Origin: Pedobacter puniceum
GTDB taxonomy: Bacteria; Bacteroidota; Bacteroidia; Sphingobacteriales; Sphingobacteriaceae
DNA: 64,000 nt
Direction of reading: 5' to 3'
Assembly: GCF_009674685.1 (NCBI RefSeq)
Contig: NZ_WKJI01000002.1
Coordinates: 372,001 to 436,000 of the forward strand
The translations under genes were made by a program, and so were the position numbers. Under the pieces are notes generated by a model, which saw only the letters and a program-made list of their open reading frames with translations, was not told the DNA's origin and ran no database searches. This document shows, one piece after another, positions 27,060 to 34,565 of the stretch. Numbering within the stretch: position 1 is the first letter of the stretch; each line of letters opens with the position of its first letter.

Positions 27060-27752
27060 TTAAATAATAATATTAGTTAAAGCCGCTAATTTAGACCTAT
27101 CACTAATGATAATATCCTTTCCTTCCAGACGTAATATTTTATGATCTACTAATTCATTTATAGTTCTGAAAACAGTTTCATAAGTAGCTCCTGCGTAAGA
27201 AGCTAAATCTTGTCTGGTTAAACTGATATTTAAGCCTCCATTTGGTGTACTTCCAAATTGTTCTTCCAAATTAAATAGGGCTTGCGCTACCCTACCTTTT
27301 ACAGACATGTGGGCCAAATTCCTCATTTTACGTTCAGATTCCTGCAATTCATCAGCAAAGAACAACAACAGTTGGTAAGTAAACTCATTATTTACCTTTA
27401 ATGTAGCATTAAAAAATTCTAAGCCAATAAAACATACTGTTGAAGCTTCTAATGCCGTTGCTGATATAGGATATACCGAGCTTTTACTCCCCAAACCTCT
27501 GTGCCCTATAACAGCTCCTTTATTTGCAAACCTTACAATAAGTTCTTTATCACCCCATTTTTTATGCACTTTAACTATTCCATCAAAAACAAAATAGACA
27601 CCTGTTACTTTTTCTCCCTCTTCAATAATTCTTTCGCCTTTTTTTACTTGAAATGTTCTTCTGTGAGCATGAATAGCCGGATGCCACTCCTTTAAACACA
27701 TTTTACACATAAAACAAGTCTGTAAATCACATTCTACTTTACTTTTTTTCAT
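27060..27752 (-). CDS. FNR-like Crp-family regulator with four N-terminal cysteines
   Basis: 230 residues from the ATG at 27752; an upstream in-frame TTG at 27773 is less likely. Cys8, 13, 16 and 19 form CX4CX2CX2C at the N-terminus, followed by a cyclic-nucleotide-type beta roll (about 30-115) and a helix-turn-helix (LTRQDLASYAGATYETVFR, about 173-191). The recognition helix keeps the E-T-x-x-R pattern that reads TGA half-sites in Crp and FNR. Cys107 (STVCFI) falls where the fourth FNR ligand lies. A redox- or oxygen-sensing iron-sulfur regulator of this nitrate island is the likely role; metal binding is inferred. Confidence 0.85.
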   Translation of the reverse strand: MKKSKVECDLQTCFMCKMCLKEWHPAIHAHRRTFQVKKGERIIEEGEKVTGVYFVFDGIVKVHKKWGDKELIVRFANKGAVIGHRGLGSKSSVYPISATALEASTVCFIGLEFFNATLKVNNEFTYQLLLFFADELQESERKMRNLAHMSVKGRVAQALFNLEEQFGSTPNGGLNISLTRQDLASYAGATYETVFRTINELVDHKILRLEGKDIIISDRSKLAALTNIII

Positions 27753-27881
27753 TTTTATTTCGTTTCTAAGCAAATAAAATAAGCTTTTTGTGGTTTTTTA
27801 ACATATTATATTGAAAATACCATAAAATAATTCTTAAAAAGCATATTTTAAAACCTCTAATATGAATTAAACACTAAAAAC

Positions 27882-27895
27882 ATGATTAATTTCAT
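27882..27895. promoter_or_regulatory. Imperfect FNR-like site
   Basis: ATGAT-TAAT-TTCAT, one mismatch from the symmetric ATGAT-N4-ATCAT seen upstream of nirB. It lies 130 bp upstream of the FNR-like gene on the minus strand, a position suited to autoregulation. Confidence 0.4.
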
Positions 27896-28205
27896 ATAAA
27901 AATCGAATTATTTTTTTAAATAAGTGAATTTTATAATATTTTTTATTAAAAATAAAGCCAAATTTTATATGAAAACAATAAATACATATAAATTTTATTT
28001 AAAATTTTAGATATTTATTGTGTTTTTATTATAAAAAAGTAAAATTAAAAAGATTTAAGAGGTATTTTATTACAAAAAATATAAAATTTATCATTTTTTG
28101 TAAAATTTTTAGCACATTTTTATTATATATATTATATTTATCACATAAAAACATGGTAAAAAATTTAAAATATATAATAATGAACAAACTCAACTAAACA
28201 TAAAT

Positions 28206-28240
28206 AAAAAACCCATCAGGAAGTCGCAATTCCTAATGGG
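28206..28240 (-). terminator. Minus-strand terminator-like hairpin in front of the barrel gene
   Basis: Stem 28212-28222 with 28230-28240, loop of 7. The single imperfect pair is C-A on the plus strand but a G-U wobble on the minus strand, and six U follow only on the minus strand (A run 28206-28211). So it is built to stop minus-strand transcripts, although no minus-strand gene lies upstream of it nearby. Confidence 0.6.
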
Positions 28241-28280
28241 CTAAATAGTCAACTTGCTCACACAAATTAAACTTAAACAA

Positions 28281-29882
28281 ATGTATAAATTTTTATCAAA
28301 CCGTGTAAGGTCTTGTCGCATAGATTTTACACTCCTAAAAGCAACACTTCAAGATAAGAAAGTAATCTTTCAGAAACTTCTTTACATCTTCCTTTTATCT
28401 TTATCATCCATCCAGACACACGCCCAATTTTCTTTAACAGGTCAAATAAGACCTCGTGGCGAAGTAAGAAAAGGCTTTGCAAACCTGGTTCCTAATGGTG
28501 CTAAAACAGCAGCTTTTATTTCACAAAGAACTAGATTAAATTTTGGTTACAAATGGGATAGACTAACTTTTGGAGTAAGCGCACAAGATGTAAGAGTTTG
28601 GGGGCAAGATGCCTCTACCATATCACAGGCAGATGGCAGCCGCTTTATGCTTCATGAAAGTTGGGCCGATTTAACCTTAGCAAATAAAGCTGATACAACT
28701 ATCAAATTTAAGCTTTTTGATAACCTATCTTTAAAAATTGGCCGACAAGAATTAATTTATGATGATGCCCGATTGATAGGTAATTTAGACTGGCTTCAAC
28801 AAGGACGCAGGTTTGATATGGCGCTGTTAAAAGTGGTACACCAAGGGTGGCAAGTAGATATTGGTTATGCTTTTAACCAAAATAATGAAAACTTTGCCAG
28901 AACCAATTATGTGCCTGCAAATATTCCGGCAAGTGTAAAAAATAATAATGGCGTTTTGGTACCCACACCTGCCAACATGATACCTTTAGTAAATGCTGCA
29001 GGTAATAGTGCTAAAACAGGCACCCCTACATTCACAAACCCACCCAATACTAATGGCGGAAACCAAGATTATAAAAACTTTACTAGTATTTATGTAGCCA
29101 GAAAATTTGGTCAAACTAGAATTTCGGCTCTTTATTTTCATGATGAATTTGGAAAATACCGACTAGACAGTGTAAATAGCGGAGGAGGAAAAGTTTACGG
29201 AAGATTTTTTGACATCAACGGAACGCATAACAGAAATACCTTCGGCGCTATGATTACACCTGTTTTTGGCAATGCATCAGGCTTTGGCAAAGTAGCTGTA
29301 CAAGCGGCTTACTATCATCAAAACGGACATGATAGAGATGGCAAGAAGCTAGATGCTTACCATTATACCATTAGCGCCAATTACAGTAAAGGCAAATTTA
29401 CTTTAGGTCCCGGTTTTGACTATTTATCGGGCAATAAAACAACAACTCCTACAACTGAAAGTAAGAGGTTTGATCCTTTATATGGCACACCACATAAGTT
29501 CTGGGGCACCATGGATTATTTTTACGCTCCAACAGGCTCACCTGCTGCCGGTTTAAAAGATTATTACTTTAAAACCAAATTTACCGCCAATCAATTTTAT
29601 GTTATAGCAGACTACCATTTGTTTGAAACAGCTCAAGCTTTAGCTAATAGCAATTCTCAAAAACTCGGGCAAGAAGTAGATTTAGGCATCAATTATACCC
29701 TCAATAAATTTACTACGGTAGAACTGGGCTACTCTATCATGAAAGCAGAAGATAATATGGTTATCGCAAAAGCTCAACCTGGATCTCCTGCAGATTATAA
29801 TAAAACAGGGCATTTTGGTTATTTGATGATTAACATCAAACCAGATTTCTTATATACCAAACCATCAGCTATTAAACAATAA
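28281..29882 (+). CDS. Outer-membrane beta-barrel protein, alginate-export (AlgE) type
   Basis: About 533 residues. The N-terminus is unusually long before a hydrophobic core (FLLSLSSIQTHAQ near 45). Then comes a barrel with many short beta strands and features of the alginate-export family: RGEVRKGF, RTRLNFGYKWD, KIGRQELIYDDARLIGN, and a final strand GYLMINIKPDF. Barrels of this group sit beside nitrate importers in several Bacteroidetes and may form the outer-membrane channel for nitrate; that role is inferred from position. The ATG at 28281 is preferred over a TTG at 28254. Confidence 0.8.
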   Translation: MYKFLSNRVRSCRIDFTLLKATLQDKKVIFQKLLYIFLLSLSSIQTHAQFSLTGQIRPRGEVRKGFANLVPNGAKTAAFISQRTRLNFGYKWDRLTFGVSAQDVRVWGQDASTISQADGSRFMLHESWADLTLANKADTTIKFKLFDNLSLKIGRQELIYDDARLIGNLDWLQQGRRFDMALLKVVHQGWQVDIGYAFNQNNENFARTNYVPANIPASVKNNNGVLVPTPANMIPLVNAAGNSAKTGTPTFTNPPNTNGGNQDYKNFTSIYVARKFGQTRISALYFHDEFGKYRLDSVNSGGGKVYGRFFDINGTHNRNTFGAMITPVFGNASGFGKVAVQAAYYHQNGHDRDGKKLDAYHYTISANYSKGKFTLGPGFDYLSGNKTTTPTTESKRFDPLYGTPHKFWGTMDYFYAPTGSPAAGLKDYYFKTKFTANQFYVIADYHLFETAQALANSNSQKLGQEVDLGINYTLNKFTTVELGYSIMKAEDNMVIAKAQPGSPADYNKTGHFGYLMINIKPDFLYTKPSAIKQ

Positions 29883-29900
29883 CATTAATCCTTTTATATC

Positions 29901-31097
29901 ATGAAACGTATTAAAAACTACCGTTTAGGGGCATTTTTTGCCCTCATATTAGCACTTAACACCTTAACAGTTAGTGCAAAAAAAATAAAACTAGGTTTTA
30001 TCCCTTTAACAGATTGCGCTCCATTGGTAGCCGCAAAAGAACTTGGCCTTTTTGCTAAATATGGTTTAGATGTAGAATTATCTAAAGAAGCATCTTGGGC
30101 AAATATCAGAGACAAAATCCTTAACGGTGAACTAGACGGCGCACATTGTTTATTTTCTATGCCTTTTTCTGTTTACACTGGTATTGGCGGAAAAGCAGGT
30201 TCTGAAATGAAAATTGCTATGGTACTAAACAATAACGGACAAGCCATAACCCTATCTAAAGATTTTTGTAACCTATTAGGATATAAAGAAATAGCTAAAG
30301 TTGGTGCCGCCATCAAGAAAATACAGGCTAGAAAAGAAGTAACCTTTGCCATGACTTTCCCAGGTGGAACCCATGATATATGGCTACGCAACTGGCTTGC
30401 AGCAGCTGGTGTTAATCAAAAATCGGTTGGTATTATTACCATTCCTCCGCCGCAAATGGTAGCCAATATGAAGGTTGATAATATGGAAGGTTTTTCTGTA
30501 GGCGAACCTTGGAATGGTGTTGCAGCATCACAAGGCATTGGTTTTACTCACATAGCTTCGCAAGATATCTGGAAAGATCATCCAGAGAAAGCTTTAGTTG
30601 TAAATGCAGCATTTGCCAACACCAACAAACAAGAACTCAAACAAGTAATGAAAGCCATTATTGAGGCTTGCAAATGGCTTGATGTATTGAGCAACAGAAA
30701 AAAAGCAGCTTCTTGGTTAACTAAACCTTATTATGTTAATGCACCATTAGCCGTGATTGAAGCCAGATTAATGGGCTCTAGCGATTTGGGATGCGATTTA
30801 GGCGTTCAAAGATACAAAGGTGACTTTATGACTTTTTACAAGGGAGGCCTTGTAAATACTCCTAAAAAATCATACGGCATGTGGTTTATGGCTCAATATG
30901 TAAGATTTGGAATGCTAAAAGCAGAACCTAACTACAAAGCCATTGCAGAAAAATTAGTACTCGATGATTTATTTGCCGAAGTAGCTAAAGAAATGAAAGT
31001 ACCTATCCAACCAGATATGGTTCCTTTCAAAACAACCTACGATGTAAGTTTTGACCCTGCAAACATTGGCGCTTATCTAAAAACTACCAAAAAATAA
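29901..31097 (+). CDS. nrtA: Nitrate-type ABC transporter substrate-binding protein
   Basis: 398 residues of the NrtA/CmpA family. Signal peptide ending TVSA-KK near 26, then the family start IKLGFIPLTDCAPLVAAKELGLF and the ligand region with EASWANIRDKILNGELDGAH and TFPGGTHDIWLRNWLAA. It captures nitrate, or possibly nitrite, bicarbonate or another small anion, in the periplasm. It starts 18 bp after the barrel gene. A stable hairpin separates it from the permease gene. Confidence 0.9.
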   Translation: MKRIKNYRLGAFFALILALNTLTVSAKKIKLGFIPLTDCAPLVAAKELGLFAKYGLDVELSKEASWANIRDKILNGELDGAHCLFSMPFSVYTGIGGKAGSEMKIAMVLNNNGQAITLSKDFCNLLGYKEIAKVGAAIKKIQARKEVTFAMTFPGGTHDIWLRNWLAAAGVNQKSVGIITIPPPQMVANMKVDNMEGFSVGEPWNGVAASQGIGFTHIASQDIWKDHPEKALVVNAAFANTNKQELKQVMKAIIEACKWLDVLSNRKKAASWLTKPYYVNAPLAVIEARLMGSSDLGCDLGVQRYKGDFMTFYKGGLVNTPKKSYGMWFMAQYVRFGMLKAEPNYKAIAEKLVLDDLFAEVAKEMKVPIQPDMVPFKTTYDVSFDPANIGAYLKTTKK

Positions 31098-31118
31098 ATA
31101 TCAATTTAGTTTAGGTTT

Positions 31119-31167
31119 GAAACCCTTTTGTACTACCTAAACCCCTAAAGTGTAGTACAAGGGTTTC
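31119..31167 (+). terminator. Intra-operon hairpin between nrtA and nrtB
   Basis: Arms 31119-31136 and 31152-31167 pair over 16 bp with a two-T bulge and a 15-nt loop. Only three T follow, so it is more likely a partial terminator or an mRNA-stabilising hairpin than a full stop. It lets the binding protein be made in excess over the permease. Confidence 0.6.
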
Positions 31168-31182
31168 TTTAAAAACAACATT

Positions 31183-31971
31183 ATGAAAAATACATTCATT
31201 AAAAACACCATCGGCCAAATCGTATCTTTTGCAGCCAGCATGCTTTTATTATGTTTGATATGGCAGGGTATCACCATTCTTACAGAAAGTGAAATACCAG
31301 GCCCAGTTGCTACTTGGCAAGTTGCCAAAGAAATGTTTGCCGAACCATTTTATGATTACGGTCCAAATGATAAAGGCATAGGATTACAACTTACCGCATC
31401 TTTATGGAGAGTATTTTTAGGTTTCAGTATTGGAAGCTTAATAGCTATTCCTTTAGGGATATTAATGGGCTCTTCTAAATTTATCATGCGCCTTTTTGAT
31501 CCTATTGTCCAGATTCTTCGTCCGGTTTCACCTTTAGCATGGTTCCCTTTAGGCTTATTGGCGTTTAAAGCCGCTGCCGGAGCTACCATATTTATCATTA
31601 CCATTACCTCTTTATGGCCAACTTTAATTAATACATCCTTTGGTGTAGCGCACATACCGCAAGACCATAAAAATGTAAGCAAAGCTTTTGGCTTTTCTAA
31701 GTTTAAATACCTTACTAAAATTTTAATCCCCTATACCCTACCCCACATGATAACAGGGCTAAGACTATCTATTGGTATAGCTTGGATGGTAATTGTTGCC
31801 GGCGAAATGCTTTCTGGAGGCTCTGGTATTGGCTTTTTTGTATGGGATAGTTGGAACGGCCTTTCGTTAGAAAAAATCTTAGTTGCTATTCTAATTATAG
31901 GCAGCGTGGGCTTATTACTAGATAAATTCTTTAATACTTTAAAAATGGCTTTTGCCTGGGAAAATAAATAA
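31183..31971 (+). CDS. nrtB: Nitrate-type ABC transporter permease
   Basis: 262 residues with about six membrane helices, the first at 10-30. It has the ABC permease coupling motif near 160-185 (VSKAFGFSKFKYLTKILIP, the EAA-like loop that docks on the ATPase) and the SGGSGIGFFVWDSWN signature near 210 seen in NrtB, SsuC and TauC. It forms the inner-membrane channel for NrtA. Confidence 0.9.
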   Translation: MKNTFIKNTIGQIVSFAASMLLLCLIWQGITILTESEIPGPVATWQVAKEMFAEPFYDYGPNDKGIGLQLTASLWRVFLGFSIGSLIAIPLGILMGSSKFIMRLFDPIVQILRPVSPLAWFPLGLLAFKAAAGATIFIITITSLWPTLINTSFGVAHIPQDHKNVSKAFGFSKFKYLTKILIPYTLPHMITGLRLSIGIAWMVIVAGEMLSGGSGIGFFVWDSWNGLSLEKILVAILIIGSVGLLLDKFFNTLKMAFAWENK

Positions 31972-31990
31972 CCTTTTAAATCTTTTAACG

Positions 31991-32866
31991 ATGAAAAATT
32001 TAACACAAGAAGAACTAGATCTTTTACAGGCTGAAGAAGCCGAAACCAAAGAAGAAATAGCTAAATTATTAGCACCAACAGCTATCAAAATTAAAAATGT
32101 TACCGTTTCTTTTAAAAGCAAAAAGGGCTTATATACCGCTTTACAGGATATTAGTTTGGATATTAAAAAGGGAGAAATCATTTCTTTAATTGGGCATTCT
32201 GGTTGCGGAAAATCAACTTTAATGAATACCATTTCTGGGATGGTAAACCCAACAAGTGGAGAGGTAATTGCTAACGAACAAGTAGTAAAAGGACCCGGAC
32301 CAGACAGAGGTATCGTTTTTCAAAACTATTCTCTATTACCATGGCTTACGGTGTTTCAAAATATATATGAAGCGATAGACTCTTCTTTTAAAAACATCTC
32401 TAAAGAAGAGAAAAAAGCTATCGTTGAAAAGAACCTAAAAATGGTAAACCTTTGGGAGCACCAACACAAATTACCTGGTCATTTATCTGGGGGAATGAAG
32501 CAACGTGTTGCTATAGCAAGAGCTTTTGCTATTAACCCTAAAATTTTATTACTTGATGAACCTTTTGGTGCTTTAGACGCCTTAACCAAAAGCGCTATGC
32601 ATATAGAACTTCTAAAACTTTGGAATTTAGACAATAGAGATAAAACTATTGTAATGGTTACCCATGATATTGAAGAAGCCATCTTTTTATCAGACAGGGT
32701 AGTGGTTTTAAACAACGGCCCAGCATCAACTATTAAAGAAATTGTAGATATACCTTTAGAAAGACCAAGAAATAAGAAAGAAATCGTTCATCATCCAAAA
32801 TATAAGGAAATACATGATAAATTATTGAGCTTATTGATAGATAAATTCTCTATTTCTGATTATTAG
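31991..32866 (+). CDS. nrtC: Nitrate-type ABC transporter ATP-binding protein
   Basis: About 291 residues, one ATPase domain: Walker A GHSGCGKST near 72, Q loop FQNYSLLPWL, signature LSGGMKQR near 165 and Walker B ILLLDEPFGALD near 185, then the switch His in VTHDIEEA. It lacks the extra substrate-binding domain of cyanobacterial NrtC, so it resembles NrtD in build. ATG 31991 is used; an in-frame TTG at 31952 would overlap nrtB. Confidence 0.9.
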   Translation: MKNLTQEELDLLQAEEAETKEEIAKLLAPTAIKIKNVTVSFKSKKGLYTALQDISLDIKKGEIISLIGHSGCGKSTLMNTISGMVNPTSGEVIANEQVVKGPGPDRGIVFQNYSLLPWLTVFQNIYEAIDSSFKNISKEEKKAIVEKNLKMVNLWEHQHKLPGHLSGGMKQRVAIARAFAINPKILLLDEPFGALDALTKSAMHIELLKLWNLDNRDKTIVMVTHDIEEAIFLSDRVVVLNNGPASTIKEIVDIPLERPRNKKEIVHHPKYKEIHDKLLSLLIDKFSISDY

Positions 32867-33249
32867 GCAAATAATCAAAGTAATAAACTGATTTTTCATC
32901 GATAAAAACTCAAATAAAAAAGGTTTTTAAGAATAATTGACCAAATAAAACAACTAATAAAGTAATTTTTACAAAAACAAGCCTCTTTTTTTGAGTATTT
33001 CGATTAAAAAATCATCAATAATTAAACATAAGTCATAAAAAATCATCAAAAACCAATATAAATAACACATAAATATTACTAAAATCATATAAATTAACGT
33101 ATTTGACTTAAAAATTTGTCTTAAAATATTACTTATGATAAATTTATATCAATAAAAAGAACATTTGTTATCTATTTTTTTAATGAATTTTAAAAATCAT
33201 TCAAAATTTTTCAATTAAATAGATTTAAAATCAGTCAAATACAATAATT
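32867..33249. promoter_or_regulatory. AT-rich region upstream of narK
   Basis: 383 bases without a gene. Two complementary stretches, 32908-32922 and 32981-32995, with a T run in the second, could fold loosely and end the nrt transcript, but the match is imperfect. TTTATATCAA occurs at 33143-33152 and also just before nirB (21941-21950). Otherwise no clear signal is seen; the promoter of narK and the nitrate reductase operon must lie here. Confidence 0.5.
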
Positions 33250-34557
33250 ATGATAAAATCAAGCGAAAAACCACTAGAAAAACTCAACTTATTTAGTATA
33301 AAAGGCATACAAATGAGAACATTTCATATTACATGGCTCATGTTTTTCGTTTGTTTCTTCGGATGGTTTGGTTTAGCTCCTTTAATGCCAACCATAAGAA
33401 CAGAGCTTGGTTTAAGCAAAGCCCAAGTTGGCAACCTTATTATAGCCTCTGTAGCCTCTACCATCATAGCCCGGTTAGTAATAGGAAGGCTATGTGATGT
33501 TATAGGGCCACGTAAAGCGGCAATTTGGTTATTATGCTTGGGTTCTTTACCTGTGTTTTTAGTTGGTTTGGCCGATTCTTATGAGACTTTCTTACTGTTT
33601 AGGCTAGCAATAGGCTTTATAGGAGCATCTTTCGTGATTACACAATACCATACTTCTATGATGTTTGCTCCAAAAATTAAAGGAACCGCTAACGCAATAA
33701 CCGGAGGATGGGGAAATTTAGGCGGTGGTGTTACCAATATGGTAATGCCCTTAATTTTTGCTGCTATTGTAGGCTTTGGCTATACTGATGCTCAAGCCTG
33801 GAGGTACGCCATGATTGTACCAGGATTAATGATGCTTGTAGCCGCCTTTTTATATTGGAAATATACTAAAGATACTCCTGCAGGAAATTTTGACGAGATT
33901 AACAAAGAGAAATCAGCCGCAGTTAAAACAGATTGGTCTATTTTGGCAGATTGGCGAGTTTGGGCTTTAACTTTAGCATACGCCATGTGCTTTGGTATGG
34001 AAATAACCTTTGACAACATAGCCGCTCTTCATTTTGTAGACTCTTTTGGGCTATCGCAAAGTAGTGCCGGCTTTTGGGCTGGTGTATTCGGTTTCATGAA
34101 TATTTTCGCCAGAGCGATGGGCGGCATCGTATCAGACAAAACCGGATTAAAATACGGTTTAAAAGGTAAAGGTATTTTACTAGCTATAATGTTGTTGTTA
34201 GAAGGTTTTGGCTTAGTATTATTTGCTTTATCAGGCTCGTTTGTATTAGCCATTGTTTCTATGTTAACCTTCGCATTATTTTTAAAAATGGCTAATGGTG
34301 CTACTTATGGCATTGTGCCTTTTGTTAATGAAAAAAATGTAGGGATGGTAAGCGGTATTGTTGGTGCCGGCGGGAATTTAGGAGGCATGGCCTTTGGTTT
34401 CTTGTTTAAAGTAGAATCAATCAGCTATGTTCAAGCATTTCAATATATAGGCTACATCATCATTCTCGTTTCCATCATTATCCTCATTACCAAATTCTCT
34501 ACAGAGAAAACACAAGCTGTTGATACTAAAGACTTATCCTTAAAACCATTGAAATAA
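33250..34557 (+). CDS. narK: Nitrate/nitrite transporter, NarK/NasA MFS type
   Basis: 435 residues with twelve predicted membrane helices after a roughly 30-residue cytoplasmic N-terminus. Both nitrate signature motifs of the NNP family are present: GGWGNLGGGVT near 153 and VGAGGNLGGMAFG near 375, with the substrate Arg in LFRLAIGFIG near 120. It imports nitrate by proton symport or exchanges nitrate for nitrite. It is the second nitrate uptake route of the island and sits 8 bp before the nitrate reductase gene. Confidence 0.94.
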   Translation: MIKSSEKPLEKLNLFSIKGIQMRTFHITWLMFFVCFFGWFGLAPLMPTIRTELGLSKAQVGNLIIASVASTIIARLVIGRLCDVIGPRKAAIWLLCLGSLPVFLVGLADSYETFLLFRLAIGFIGASFVITQYHTSMMFAPKIKGTANAITGGWGNLGGGVTNMVMPLIFAAIVGFGYTDAQAWRYAMIVPGLMMLVAAFLYWKYTKDTPAGNFDEINKEKSAAVKTDWSILADWRVWALTLAYAMCFGMEITFDNIAALHFVDSFGLSQSSAGFWAGVFGFMNIFARAMGGIVSDKTGLKYGLKGKGILLAIMLLLEGFGLVLFALSGSFVLAIVSMLTFALFLKMANGATYGIVPFVNEKNVGMVSGIVGAGGNLGGMAFGFLFKVESISYVQAFQYIGYIIILVSIIILITKFSTEKTQAVDTKDLSLKPLK

Positions 34558-34565
34558 TTGAAATT

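Larger units (their letters stand above)
27753..28280. promoter_or_regulatory. AT-rich divergent control region, fnr-like gene / outer-membrane barrel gene
   Basis: 528 bases without a convincing ORF. It includes a second, imperfect FNR-like site at 27882-27895 and, at 28206-28240, a hairpin with a poly-U tail when read on the minus strand. The rest is mostly A/T runs with no recognisable riboswitch. Confidence 0.55.

Noticed and set aside
33135-33152. A TGAT...ATCA pair upstream of narK that might be a third FNR site
   Set aside because: The two half-sites are 8 bases apart, not 4, so they do not fit the FNR/Crp geometry.
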